Positions 24,426-37,071 of a stretch of 64,000 bases of DNA are shown in pieces. Origin of the DNA: Cydia pomonella (taxonomy: Eukaryota > Arthropoda > Insecta > Lepidoptera > Tortricidae); contig NC_084703.1 in assembly GCF_033807575.1 (NCBI RefSeq), positions 8,432,001-8,496,000 of the forward strand, read 5' to 3'. Position 1 is the stretch's first letter, and each line of letters opens with the position of its first letter. The position numbers were made by a program, and so were the translations under genes. The notes below the pieces were generated by a model, which ran no database searches, was not told the origin of the DNA, and saw nothing but the letters and a program-made list of their open reading frames with translations.

Positions 24426-26384
24426 TTTTGTATAGTTTCTGTCTACTACATTAGCTGGTCTACGTGGTACACTTAAGAAAAATTAAAATGAATAATATAC
24501 TCGTATAATTATAATTTTCCATTGCTCTTCAGTGTGTAAATACTCGTAACGACAAAAGCTTAAAGCAGGAAAGGTTTAACTCTTTAACGCAATAGCTGTG
24601 ATGCTGAGACGGAAATAGATAATAAGTGTTTTTGTTGTTATTCCCCAGGTAGTTTAAAGATAACCTGTAAAACGTGTAAGTATACAATGTGTATTAAAAA
24701 TAGTGGTGATCCGTTTAATCCGTGGGCATATTCGGTATCGTGTTCTAATTAGGAAATAGTAAAAGATTTGTCCGGGAATTGTGGACATTAATAGATATAA
24801 TTTAGGATAGCTTAGGAGAGCAGAACGAAACAACCAAGCTTTCCAGTCTAGATTTTAATGACAACTAAAAAATAAAAGAATTATACATAGAAGACGTCAA
24901 ATGGACATACTCGTAAACAATATGTATAAAAAATATAAATAATATAAAAACCTATTTACACCTCGACAAGATTTTTTTTGCCCTTTGTATGGAGGGTTGG
25001 CTGACTTGTAAGACCTACCAAAGAAATATGCCTACTTGAATACTAAACTATCTTTATCTTTAAATTTCGCGACATGTTTCCAAATCAGAAAATGATACTG
25101 AATATATCCTTATACAGATCACCGCTGTTTTTGTTACAAGTTGTACTGACAGTATATTTTCATATAACAATTTATTCTAAATTAACCAACATTCGATGGC
25201 ACTTTATGGTGCTTTATTCTGCTGTATTTATTTATTCTCCTGAGAATCAGAGGCAGTTGTTTTGTTTTTGAATTTGGAACCTTTAGTTAAATATTAAAGT
25301 TTAAAACAGATTGTGGATTATGTAAAAGAATGTGTACGAAGGGTCTTAGGAGATCTCCAGTTGCATCATTTTTCTTTGACCAGAACGAGAAAAGAATGCA
25401 TTGAGTCCAGCGAAGTTGCAAATATCGTAAAAAAATTGCAATTTCTTAAAGTCCGTATTACACGGACGGTTTGCATTCCGATGTCCGATTGAAAAAAGGA
25501 GCAAATATCTTAGTAGGAGTAACAAACCGAATGTCTTTACCAGGATACCTGACTGGCACTGTATCGAACGCTCGTTTTATGGGTGGGCACTGAGCTTGAA
25601 ACGGCACTTAGAATACTCCGGCAATGGTTTAAGTAGTTTTGAAAACGCTGTTGTGTTTGATATTTGAGATTACTGTGTTTATAAATGTCACTATAGGTAC
25701 CTCTGATAGCATCGCTCAAGGGCGCTAAGTACATTCCATAAAACCAGCTAACTATACTTAGTCCAGTACTACAACTATGCTTCACAATTTCAATACCAAT
25801 CTTCTTTTTGGTTTCGCAAGTGTTTTCTTCCATTTAAAAAATAAATTTATGAAATTACTTTGTTTAGAACTACGACATTCGAATAATACCACATAGTAGA
25901 TACACGGTATTTCAGGAGGAACCCTAAAGATTTTAATAGTGTATTCCTAATCACATTTAAAGATTAAAATGTCCTATAAAAAAAATCTGGAATTCTCCTA
26001 GTTTCAGAGTTAATGTCTACTGAAACAAAAAACATTTTTATTGTTACTTAGTGGTAAACGGCTTTTTGATGGCGATGTTGCTACGATGAGACGTAGTCTA
26101 AATATTCTCATTGATAAATGAAAAACGTGACAAATAACACTGCAAAAAGTAGGTTTTACGAAAAAAAAAAAAATCTTTTTAAGTGACAGGTTGATTAATG
26201 AATGACATTATTTTTTTAAGTAACATACGTTTAAAAAAATCAGAATAATATATTTTTTTTGCGAAATTCACCTGAACTCATATAACATTTGTTCCTTCTT
26301 TTAGCCTCAGAATGCGTGGTTTAAATATTTCGGGTTCCTCGTGATAGACCGCGTATATGTAAAAGTTACATTGTTTACTGTGAG
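24426..26384. other. AT-rich non-coding stretch
   Basis: The frames 25074-25271 and 25537-25833 have no recognisable motif or splice context. No repeat was confidently assigned. Confidence 0.45.
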
Positions 26385-26508
26385 ATCCACCCCACACTAG
26401 CGTCTTTTGAGCTAGTGAGCGCTATGGAAAATAGCGTCGTTTTCGCCGAGCAGCAGCCCTGGAAACGACTAGACGTCGACGCTCGGGAGACGCTAGTGTG
26501 GGGTGGCC
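26385..26508. mobile_element. short TIR element (CCACCCCACACTAGCGTCT)
   Basis: The terminal inverted repeat ccaccccacactagcgtct at 26387-26405 is matched perfectly by agacgctagtgtggggtgg at 26488-26506. The interior is GC-richer than the flanks. About 124 bp in all. Confidence 0.7.
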
Positions 26509-27052
26509 CTTAGACTGCTATACATGGTGGGACAGTATAAGTATCAGTTGGAAGTGCATTATCACCCAATTTTTCTATGAAAATTAGGCTCTATATCTCT
26601 TGGTTAAAATTACTTAGGAAAAAACTTATTTACACGTACTGATGTGCCGTCGGAAAATTACCAAAATTGCCAGATTTCCACATGGGAATAAATTCGGAAA
26701 CTACTCATATTTTTAAATGGGGATCAAAATATTCCAGTTCCAAATTGAAATTTCCCTTCATTTACAACTTCCTGCAATTTCCAAGCACATTTACAAGTTT
26801 TTGGAAACTTGTACATCTTAATTCACGCCACCTCCTGAAGTATGATCTTGAGCATACATGCCTGTCAACAAGGATGTTGTATGACTGGGCACAAACGCGA
26901 CTGACATACTTGTAATCATGTAGGAGTATTGTAATCTTAAAAACGCAGACATAAATACTTAATAGACTACACCCAAACATCTACTTCGCGTGCGAAAAAC
27001 TTCAGTTTTCTAAAAGAATTAAGGATGAATCTCGTTATCACGGATGGACGGA
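26509..27052. other. non-coding stretch
   Basis: 26640-26830 looks like a second member of the GGAAATTTC-type repeat (compare 20690-20870). No gene. Confidence 0.4.
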
Positions 27053-27198
27053 TCACGTTAGAATGGCTCGGGTCCGGGCCGAGCCATTCGACACTTCGTT
27101 TTCTATAGAAAGCATCAGGTGAGCACCGGTCACCTGTCACCTGTCATAGAAAATGAAATGTCGGCTGCCACGGCCCGGACCGGGGCCGTGCTAGCGTG
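27053..27198. mobile_element. long-arm inverted-repeat element
   Basis: The arms 27053-27106 and 27144-27198 are inverted copies at about 75% identity by eye. Each arm itself contains a small palindrome (ggctcgggtccgggccgagc in the left arm). It occupies about 146 bp and has no ORF. Confidence 0.6.
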
Positions 27199-29471
27199 AG
27201 TCATCGTTTAACTCGTGAACTCTGGCAAGCCCATAAAACAAAAAAAGAAACAATAACATAGCAAATGCTTTCGATGAAAACTATTCACATAATTTTTTTG
27301 ACCGGTTTTGAATGTATCTAAAATACGGGAAAAAGTTGAATGAATGAAGACGCGCAAAACTATCCAAGAAGCGGTACTATACGGTGGTACTTTTTTATTT
27401 ATTTATTTATTATTTATTATTAACATAAAATGATACATCTCAAACAGATACGGAGTCCCACAAAACAGTTTACACGGTTTGACTATGGGATCGTGCAGTC
27501 TCTACTCTCTTATATTTATATTACAATGAGATTCGTTTCTATATCTATATGCTTAATAATTATTTTATGCAGTTTACAAGGTAACTACGCAGCTGTACAT
27601 CGCGGTAACTACGTACGATATCTACGTCTTCATGTATCTCGAACTATATTCAGGACATAAGAAGAGGAAATCAGTAGTTGTAAAACTATAAAGGCTGCTT
27701 GTTTCCGCTCATCGCTGCCAGCGTCAGAGATGCCGTGCTCGACATTTATAATCCTAAACGTGACTAACACGTGCCTTCATTCAAACAAATAATACCCGTA
27801 CCTACAAACAAGCACATGAAAACGGCGATGTACGTACGTGGGAACATACCGCATCATTATTGTATAATCGTCCTAAATTAATACCGAACACAATGGCGGA
27901 TAACTAGCAGTCGTCCATTAAGTACGGCGGAAGTCATGTCAGGGTGTGCGAATGTTGGTAAGATTATAAATTACTGTTAATCCGTGTCAACTCAGTTGAG
28001 TTGATCATGAAAAATGGCGGAGGCTGAAATTGGCAGTTGCTGTGATGGTGACGCGCTGCAATCAGATGCAGGAAGGCGCCAAGGTTCCTGGCGTTGGTGC
28101 AAGCTATAGAAATATTTGGTGATATTATAACAAATAAATAATTGTTTCTATTTGAATTAATTGTCTGACATTGCATTTATTTATACAAGTTTAACGAATC
28201 TATTTTGACGGTGTATCTTTTCGTTTGCTTTGATTTTGGTTTTCCTAACATCCTAACTTTGTTGTGCTCCGAGAGCTTTTTGATCTTTATAAAAATTTAA
28301 ACATGACCCATTGGAAAATTACGCGAATGAAGATTTTATGTTTCACAATGATAAATGCAGTAATTTTTTTATGGAGTAATAAAATATTTTTACCTCGATG
28401 TTACTTAGCTAAGTAATCCAATGATGACTCCTCTCCATTCTTTTCCACTCTGAATTCAAATATATTTATACTATCAATAGAAGTTACAGAAAGACACCGA
28501 GGTACCTGTTAAATCGACAGAGCTGTGAGGCCACACACGTACAAACAAGGGCGCGACCAAACATAGATTCGCCAAATGTCCCATGCAGCTGTATACGGAG
28601 TCTTCTAATAGTTCGATTATAGATGCAAGTTACCCCGCGATAAAATTAGCTTGACGATAATTTGACAGTGCCCATAAAGATATTTAAAATTATTATTAAT
28701 GTTCTTTATTTTTCTAATAGGTACTCGGAAATAATCTCATCCAAAAAATCATCTCTCATGTAGTTCATTATTCATTATCTGCCTGATAAGCGGGTGAAAT
28801 TGATACGTTTGAAAGTAGGACCGAAACTAAACTCATTTGTACTAATCCATTTCCATTGTAGATGTAGTTCATTTGAAAACCTTTTTTTCTGTCCTCCGGA
28901 CGAAAAGTGTCAACATTGCTCCCGCTGCGCTAAACGAAGTTGCCGCTTTCCGCCTCCATCGAGCAGAAAAATAGTATGCGCACCACGGGAGGAATCGTAG
29001 GACATTCAATCCCGCGTCTTTGCCACCCTCGCCACTTTTCCTCCCGTGGGGCACAAATAACTATTATTGATTTGTTTTCGCTACGAACGCATGGGCAATA
29101 ACAGAAGGGACTAGGTGCACACCCTACATTTTTATCTTATTTAGGTTAGGTTGCAGGATGATGTTGTAATTTAACATCTACCTGCGAGTCCTGCGACCCC
29201 TTCCCCCAATAGGTAAGTCCATCAAACAATAACAAATAACTTAAAATTCCATAACTGTTAAATCACCGGCAAATTTTCCTGTAGTTTTTCCCCTATCTCC
29301 TTCGGGGTCGCAATTTTACCGCATGTGAGACCGCATAGCGAGCTCTAACCTAGATTTATTTCTCGGTGATTGTGCGTTTATTTTGCGTGTCCGTTTCGAC
29401 CCATTGGCGAGCGTAGCACTAAAGTTCTACTGAAAGTAAGTAGAAGTTATGAACATTGAAGAACTACGCTT
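27199..29471. other. non-coding stretch
   Basis: Holds a (TTTA)n run at 27390-27425 and a GC-richer block at 28880-29050 whose words ccacgggaggaa and ttcctcccgtggg are inverted, suggesting another decayed TIR element. The frames at 27430-27660, 28794-29000 and 28869-29054 show no motif. Confidence 0.4.
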
Positions 29472-29975
29472 TTTTAGGGTTCTGTACCTCAAAAGGGAAA
29501 ATCGGAACCCTCATAGGATCACTCGTGCGTCTGTCTGTCTGTCCGTCTGTCACAGCCTATTTGCTCCGAAACGACTGGGTCAATTAAGTTTAAATTTGGT
29601 ACACATATGTAAGTCTGTGACCCAAAGTTGACCACAAGTTTAAAACATAGGGGGCACTTTTGGGGGGTAAACAAGAAAATTTAAAATCATAGTTCTGTAT
29701 GCAAATTGTGTTACTACATATCGAATGACAGGGCTCATTGTGAGGATCTAATATATTTATTTTTTTATAATTTAATAAAATCAATTTAACAGTTATTTAA
29801 GAAAATAGGCAAAAAAAGACCATTCGGCGCCCCTCTTTTATCTCCGTAACTTTATCTACGGTCTAAAACTTTGAAAAAAACACACAAAATAGTTCTTAAC
29901 CTATTTAAATATTTATATCAGGAAATCCTATTAGAAATCTACCGTCAAACGCGAGTCGGACTTCAGAACAAAACT
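29472..29975 (+). repeat. diverged GGGTTCCGTAG/GTCTGTC family member
   Basis: Starts ttagggttctgtacctcaaa, has a gtctgtctgtctgtccgtct core at 29530, and ends near cgcgagtcggactt. The interior differs from the 23471 copy, so it is a different subfamily. Confidence 0.5.
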
Positions 29976-30670
29976 GCTTTTAGGATGTTTTAGGGACACA
30001 GCCGTAATGGTTTACGTGAAATGTGGTAAGGACACCTATTGCGACAGCCGAAAGTCGAGATTCGCTTAAAGTCGAAGGCCCGAAACGTCTCTAAGAGGAG
30101 TTGCTACACGCGAAGGCGAAGGCCGAGCTGAGGGAGATTAGTGCTTGAGCACTAACTGTGTTTAAACACAGAACAATAGTAAAAGTGGCCATGTGCATAC
30201 TTCTTGCAAATTTCACAAGTATCCTAAATACGAAGGCCGATGGCCGAGCTCCACATATGGCCGATGGCCTGAAGCGTTCGGGAGAGGCACACCATTAATG
30301 TTCAAGCGTAACTTGGACTTAAGAGAAAAATGCAGCTTGGCTTTATTTGGCACACAGCCGCAATGATACTTGCGCTAATGATTGATTATGCAGGTACTTG
30401 TACTATTGTTCCGTGTTTGAGCACTACATTAATGCTAGCAGCTCTGTCTTTGGCTTTCGCTTTTAGGCACTTAGAAGTATACTATTGTTCTGTACTTGAT
30501 CGCAGCTACTTTGAATTCGTTTTGTACATTAATTTTCGCGCATAGTAGCCTCAAACAAGAGCAATCGTGAAATATCTCTGAAAAATCCCAAATATTTTAC
30601 AACTTGTTATAATTCTATATATTTTATTTGTCGTAGTAATTAAGTACTCGTAAGCTATCAAATGACACCA
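29976..30670. repeat. GGCCGA-rich repeat block and flank
   Basis: 30100-30290 holds repeated gcgaaggcgaaggccgagct, ggccgatggccgagct and ggccgatggcct words. I recognise the style as repetitive but not its class. The rest is non-coding. Confidence 0.35.
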
Positions 30671-30748
30671 CTTTTTAGGGTTCCGTAGCCAAATGGCAAA
30701 AAACGGAAACCTTATAGATTCGTCTGTCTATCTGTCCGTTTTATGTCA
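30671..30748 (+). repeat. 5' fragment of the GGGTTCCGTAG/GTCTGTC repeat
   Basis: ttttagggttccgtagccaa, then acggaaaccttatagattcg and gtctgtctatctgtccg. Truncated after the microsatellite core. Confidence 0.55.
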
Positions 30749-32171
30749 TTTTTCTAAATACACCGCGCAGAAGGCTTATTTCAGCTCCAAATGCGTGGTT
30801 TCTAGCGCAAAATCAGCGCCATCACATGTAACAACATTTAACAAATTAGCAGAGCAGCTTGTGGCGATCTATTGGAGAGCAGCGACCCCACGTACCTGGG
30901 TGCTCCTAGGAGAGCTCTGTCACCCGCTCTGTTCCTCTGCCCCTTGCCTTAGCTGGTCGTCCATAGTTGTGGAAACGTGAGGCAGTTGGCTATATGTTTA
31001 AAATCCAGTGACACCTCTCTATCCTCAGCCCTCACACCGGTGTTACCTTTGAGCCATCTTAGATGTCACTTTTCGTGGGGGCAATCTTGTGGGCGCGAGT
31101 TACCGTCTGCCGGAAATAAAATTGATACCGTTTTATTCAGCAGACGCGATTTTATCTCATAGCCCATTAGGTATTTAATCCATCGGTTTTACCCAATAAC
31201 CTAGTTCATTTTAGATTCCATCAATTCTTAATAGTCCTTACACTGTGGCGGGCGCCGGCTCTGCTTGCGTTCCATGACACGGGCAAGGGCAGCATCCGCT
31301 CATTGTACCCCATACATCTCATTAAAGTGTCAAAAGGGGCTCTACGTGTTGGCTTCGGCTCCACACACGTCTCCCAAATGTCCGGGATACCATTGTTCCG
31401 TGGTAGGTAAAGACATAATTATAGGTATATTTGTAGATAAGGGATCTCCAAAGTGTGGTGACCGCGCGTAAGGTTAGTGATTGTGTAAAACAGACGTAAG
31501 TACTTGCCTAAATTTGAACAGATGCTCCTTAAACTTGTCTAATAGGGCAAAACACGCAGTAATCAAATTTTCAGTAACTTTGTTCATTGTATCTTTTCTT
31601 TTATATAATTTTTCACATCACAAATATGTATTGATTTGATAATGCACCTCAAACATTCATATCTTAACAACATTTATTTGGGTCACATTACATAATAACT
31701 TACAGTTTACTAATACAATTTAAGTACAACAATGACTATCTAATACTAACACGTAGAGGATCGGACTGTTATCGAAATTTATTAAGTAGGTGTTTCACAT
31801 TAGCCATTGAAACAAACATTCATACCTAAATTGTACATATATGTGGGTCATAAACACTCTAATATTGATAAAGCGTTTTAACATTGTGAAGAAGAAATAA
31901 ATTTGTCTTCTCAGCCCAATCTCTTAACATGGAGATGGAAATGCTATATCCTCGTACGGCCCACGGTCCTATACAGAGTACTAAGTACTAATCAAGTAAT
32001 AATCTTATTCAATGTAATATAACCGATTTTATATTGGAACAGAGTTGCATTTCTCTTCTTTCGTTCAAATTTCAAAATAAAATCAACCATATTTCCTTCA
32101 CTATTGAATTTAAATTGAATTGGCTTTTATTTGTTTGTATTTATTTAGCTTAGACTATTACAACAGTGACC
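30749..32171. other. non-coding stretch
   Basis: 30880-31460 is less AT-rich with several open frames (30693-30980, 30977-31162, 31265-31471) but no motif or splice-bounded exon. It may be old LINE sequence. Confidence 0.4.
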
Positions 32172-32263
32172 TTATTGCATAATAAAAAACTAGCTAATAC
32201 TTACTATTAGTGATATACATACAAAATCACTAACAGTATTAGCTTGTATTTTATTATGCAATA
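32172..32263. repeat. hairpin element
   Basis: tattgcataataaaa...ctaatacttactattagtgat (from 32173) is inverted by atcactaacagtattagctt...ttttattatgcaata (to 32263). The arms are about 40 nt with a 12-nt loop. Confidence 0.6.
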
Positions 32264-32499
32264 GGCCCCTGTTTAAGATTTTGTTTTTCTAGGTTGTGAA
32301 GGTTGAATTAAGATTTCGTATACCAAACTATAATAGCGTACTTTTCATGTGTGGGCTCCCAACTCAACTATAAGGTTAATTTCGATACGCTGAAGTCAAT
32401 TTAAAAAATAATTGACCAATTACGTGCCACCGCGCTCTCACAGAAAATACTAAACGGGTGACGGGCGGGCGGTTGGTCGCGCGTTTATGTCTTTTGTAA

Positions 32500-32665
32500 G
32501 TAAGTAGGTAAATATTCTTTATTGCACCACAAAGAAAACAAATTTAAAAACAGATTTACAATGTAAATAAAGGTAGCAATAGGCGGTCTTATCGCTGTAA
32601 GCGATCTCTTCCAGACCACCTTAGGGTAGCAGGACAGGGTAGAGTAGGATTTTGTACTACATTTT
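32500..32665 (-). mobile_element. 3' end of a non-LTR retrotransposon
   Basis: On the minus strand it reads cctgctaccctaaggtggtc, gatcgcttacagcgataaga, then gtgcaataaagaatatttac followed by a (TTAC)n tail. An AATAAA near a simple-repeat tail is typical of LINE 3' ends, and this particular 3' UTR is familiar from lepidopteran genomes. No coding part remains. Confidence 0.6.
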
Positions 32666-32760
32666 TGTCTACTGAGATACTTACCAATCTATAATTATCT
32701 AGGTTTTATAGTAAAAAAAGTATTATTTTAGATGACTCATAGATAAAGTATTGTACCTAG

Positions 32761-32864
32761 GTATACAATAGTGATATAATCAAGCTTTTCAATCTCGTAC
32801 CTTATTTAGGCGAAATAAATACGGTACTCGACTGAAAAGCTCTCTATTATATCACGATTGTATG
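32761..32864. repeat. hairpin element
   Basis: Left arm 32761-32801 (gtatacaatagtgatataat, agcttttcaatctcgtacc) and right arm 32823-32864 (ggtactcgactgaaaagct, attatatcacgattgtat) are inverted with a few mismatches. The loop is about 21 nt. Confidence 0.55.
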
Positions 32865-33075
32865 ATAAAAAAACATTTTTTTAAATAAGGGCATGTTCAC
32901 ATTTAGCTCACAATCAGCGACGAACTATCAAATAAAACTCGTTGTCAGCGGTAATATCAGCGGCTTAACCGCTTGTATCTTAGACGCCAACTAGGCTCAC
33001 CGTGTACCGCCAACTATGGGCTTACACTTAACTGATAATTTGTAAACCTCATTAAGTCATTACGATAGTCTAGAT
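32865..33075. other. non-coding spacer
   Basis: No feature seen. Confidence 0.5.
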
Positions 33076-33143
33076 AAGGCCTAACTTTGCACATACTTTT
33101 AATAGAATTTGTTATATTTAAAGTATGTGCAAAGTTAAGCCTT
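33076..33143. repeat. hairpin element
   Basis: ctaactttgcacatacttt and aaagtatgtgcaaagttaag form perfect 19-nt arms, extended by one-mismatch aaggc/gcctt ends. The loop is about 19 nt. Confidence 0.6.
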
Positions 33144-33950
33144 CACGTTGGTGAAAAAGTTTCATTATAAACGTCATATTTTTATAGAAATTTGATACTA
33201 TGATGACAGTCATTGCAATTAGAATGCAAAGTTAGCTTGGTCCAAGTCTGAGAGTAAATTTAATATATCCTGAGTGATGAACGCTTATTAAGGCCCCGTG
33301 GCTTCGTATTCTTCTCTCACTATCACCGAGTTTCAACAAAAAAAGTAATCGATGAGTTCCCGCATCTTAAGAAGCAATTGTCATATTTTAGCTTTTATGC
33401 ATAAATCGTTAAAAAAAATTAAAGTGAGTTTAGAACCTATATATGTGATTTTTTTCTATCGATCGAATGTCAAAAATCAGGATTCGTATCGATGAAGTCA
33501 CTAAGGAAAATCCTCAAGATTTTTGGCAACCGTATTGTGATCTTCAAAAATAGAACACATGTTTGAAGAACCGCATGTGGGAAATATATATCCCTTAGCC
33601 TGGTAAAGGGTTAACTTACTCGGTTCGTGAGGTTGTACGTGTTTGTTCTTTAGTGGGATACCTCCCACTTAAGTGGTTTCAATATACATATACATTTTAT
33701 TTACTAGGCTTAAAATAACTCAGTCGCAATCAGCTTAACACCTTTAACCACATCGTAGCCAACCACAATAACTTCTCACAATCGGACACAATTAGTACCT
33801 AGTAGGGAAAGCCTTAGCGTAATGCTGCGGCCAGATATGCCGCTCTTTCATTTTCCTTGGGTACCGAGAGACGCTATTACGAATATTCGATGAATCCCAA
33901 TATGTGTGGCCGCACCCTAAGATTAGGTGGAACGACTAAAAAAGGACTTT
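33144..33950. other. non-coding stretch
   Basis: No gene, RNA gene or clear repeat. Confidence 0.45.
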
Positions 33951-34176
33951 ACAGTACATATGGGGCTACTTTATAGCACTAGTGCGAGAAGTAGCATATT
34001 ACGTTACTGTGTCGAACATTTAAAGGGCCATATGTACTGTAAAACGTTGTACGATACATGTGCGAATAGGTAATTCGCAACTCGTGTCGATTTAAAACAC
34101 TCCCTTCGGTCGTGTTTTAATTTATCGCCACTCGTTTCGAATTTCCTATTTTTCGCACTTGTATCGTAATGTACTA
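33951..34176 (+). repeat. double-hairpin interspersed repeat, copy 2
   Basis: The most complete copy. It has the first inverted repeat (cagtacatatgg against ccatatgtactg), the second one (cgatacatgtgcgaatagg against the segment ending gcacttgtatcg), and an intact central stem aaaacactcc/ggtcgtgtttt around cttc. The ends are acagtacat and atgtact. The 95-codon minus frame 34004-34291 is a read-through and not a gene. Confidence 0.75.
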
Positions 34177-34785
34177 TAATCCCATCATCATTCTCTCGAC
34201 CTACATTCGAATTAGAATTGTCAAGATGGCTTGATTTAATCAGAAAAAAAAGTAGTAACCACCTCAATAAAGTCTCAATAAAGGATTCCAATCGGAACTT
34301 AAAAGATTACTGTAAAACGGGTATAGTTCCTCAAATACAGACTCAAAAGTCTCGAATTGCTATCAACTCTAGTGATGGCACTAAGACGGTTATTCATATA
34401 ATCAGCGAGAGCTATCTTTTTGTTATACTTTGCGCAGCGTATATCGCTATGTAATTGAAAAAAAAAAGTATTTCTATGGCGGTCTACCTTGCCGAGCTAG
34501 TTCGGAGCGTTGATTTCATTGCTAAAGATGTGCCAAACGGGCCAGTGTTCTTCAATGCAATTTGCGGTGTAAGACAAGGAAAACAATAGAATTAAATGTA
34601 GTTATTGTTTAAACTTAACCGCAAATTACGACACTTAGGTATATTACATCTTCTAACTAATCAATCGCTATGTTACGTCATGATTTAGGAATGACTCTCT
34701 GTCACGTTCCGGAACATTAATGAGATTTTACAAAAAATCTGTCTTAAAAAGTAAAACAAATCGTAGTGTGAGCCTTATCAGGCTC
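34177..34785. other. non-coding stretch
   Basis: No recognised gene. The frame 34218-34454 has no motif. Confidence 0.45.
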
Positions 34786-34789
34786 TTAA

Positions 34790-35453
34790 GAGGCCGTTAT
34801 CGATTTTAGTCGCAAAAATTTCAAATTGATAGATTTAGTCGACGAAATTGTACACCTTTTGTTAACTATAAGAAATAACAAGTACTGGTTTCTATGAGCA
34901 CGTCTTGTTATCTTTAATTTTAATGGATCATTATTTTGAAAACGGAGTCACTTAATTAGTTGTTTTTTTTTTTTGATGGACGTTTAGGTAAACACGCGTA
35001 AAGCACTGATTTTGCCGATCTAATTTGTAAATTTCCTAAAGTTTGGACTAATAAAAATTGTAATTTTGTATTACACATATCCTGTACTTCAACTTTAATA
35101 AACTACATTTTTGTTATTATATATTTGAAATATGACTTCATAACAAGTGACAATTTGTCTGAAAATCGACTTAATTTTAACGTAATTTTGAAACTTAAAC
35201 AATCTACAACGTTTGTTGAAACTGGTCTTATACATCATTTTGTATAATTTATCACCATAGTTTTTATAAGAACTTTTAAAACTGTCCCTTCTCGTCACAT
35301 ATTACGAGACGCCCGCTTGTGACCTCATTATTAAAAGGCAAGATGAGAAGACGTGCTAATAGAAACCAATACTTGTAAACAACAAAATGTGTACAATTTC
35401 AACGATTAAATCTATCAATTTTACATTGTAGCTCTAAAATCGTTACCGGGCTC
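34790..35453. mobile_element. 664-bp long-TIR element flanked by TTAA
   Basis: The first ~130 bp (gaggccgttatcgatttta, ttgatagatttagtcg, gaaattgtacacctttt, agtactggtttctatgagca) are repeated inverted at the other end (35335-35453). TTAA tetranucleotides sit exactly outside both ends (34786-34789 and 35454-35457). TTAA duplications are the signature of piggyBac-superfamily insertion. The interior is AT-rich without a transposase frame, so it is non-autonomous. Confidence 0.6.
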
Positions 35454-35457
35454 TTAA

Positions 35458-37045
35458 AATCCTACTGCGTCGTGCCAGATCTGTAGAACCGTTACCCCCA
35501 GCCCCCTTACAATTCTAATATACTCGTATCCGTCGTCGAAAAAAAAACATAACTTTTTCACAAATCGGACCCTAGTGATACAATCACTTAATAGTGTAAT
35601 TGGATTACCTGGTTGATATTAATACTCGTATCAATTTAAAGTTCGTTATCTTCAACTATATTGCTGTTATCGTGTTAAAAAAAATATACTTATACACTTA
35701 GGAGCAAAACTGTCCCAATAGTAGCTTATTAGTAGAATGTGGAGAAGTTGATGTCGATCAAGGGGAGGGGTACATGATTAATACCATAACAGCACTCCTT
35801 GACATTTTCTACAAATCCGCCTAGCATATGATGTACTTGCCATTTACGATTATTTTGTAATTTCGAATCGAAAAGTAGAAAAACACACATTTTTATTTTT
35901 TGGAATACCCACTTGACAAGTTGTTTTCACCTTTATCTTTTTCTTTACCTACATAAGTTACGTGATTTCTGTCGGGTGGGACTGTACTTTAAGCTATCAA
36001 GAGCTTAGACTTTACCGACTTGTGGCGTTATTCATAAATGCCATCAAAACAAGTCATTGATAATGGTTTGTTCCTATCTGCCTTGCTAAGTTGCTCGGCT
36101 TGCTAAGTTTTATGTTTCTTCCTAATGAAATTGTAAAAATTCTCGTCGTGCCCCAAATATCCCAGTTCCATTGGTACCAAATGATGTTATATGAAATATG
36201 TCCTGTAAAAGGGTTAACATTGTGTAACTAATAAAACATTTCAAGTCACGGTATTCTGTTTAATAACATTTACAAGGGATAACATGGAATGTCAACAAAC
36301 GTTAGGTATCATACGTTACACAGCAAATGTACATTCATTCCGAATCCTAGGAACCGCAAAACCTGAATCTAAAGCGCGGCTTCACTACACGAACCGCGAG
36401 CCGGAATTACGAGCGCTTAAAATCAGCGCGCTAGATTTGTCCGTCATTAAGATCTATCGCTGAGCTCGAAGAATTTCGTACATTGACTTTTTAAATTGTT
36501 GCCTTCGCATAAGTATATGTTAACGGAGCGCGCGCGACAGTATCACAATGGCGCGCAAGCGAGAGAAAAATATGGGGACTGGCTAAGTACGAAACTCTAT
36601 GTGCTCGGCAGCATACTGTATTCACTCTCGGAATTGCCTGCAGATTTGTCGCCAGCGACAAATCCAGTATGCAAGCAAGCGCGTGAACTACTGGGTTGTC
36701 CGCAAAATCTAAACGGCTCCCTGTGGTCATTCTTTCAGCGTTTTAATCGCTTCCGTGACCGTGTTCATAGATTCCTGGCATTTTCTACAGCTTCGTACCG
36801 GTTTTCACATTAATATCACAAGATATTGCAGTCTTATTAATTCGAAAATAAAAGCCACAGTGGCGGTTGAGACACTCGATCTATCAGGTTTAAAAGAAAA
36901 GACCTCGGGGCCTATCTTTGGTTGAAATTTAGTGGATTTTGTTAGAGCTCAGTAAAACAAGTCTATACATTTACATATTATGATAGGATGCACGCCGGGC
37001 GCTCACTCGGCGTTGTAGTTAGCTCCTGCTCCTTGGCTTTAACCT
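35458..37045. other. non-coding stretch; includes the DNAJC11 3' UTR side
   Basis: The plus frame 36496-36813 (105 codons) and minus frame 36491-36730 overlap and have no motif. The part nearest 37046 should be the 3' UTR of the minus-strand gene. No canonical AATAAA was seen on the minus strand in the first few hundred bases. A non-canonical AATAAG reads at about 36830. Confidence 0.4.
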
Positions 37046-37071
37046 TCAGGATCTGTTCTTTATCCGATGAT
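37046..37071 (-). CDS. DNAJC11: DNAJC11 exon 13 (C-terminus)
   Basis: 26 nt completing NHRIKNRS and TGA (37046-37048). Human ends QSHRIDTDG, so the place and length agree. Acceptor attttcag. Confidence 0.85.
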
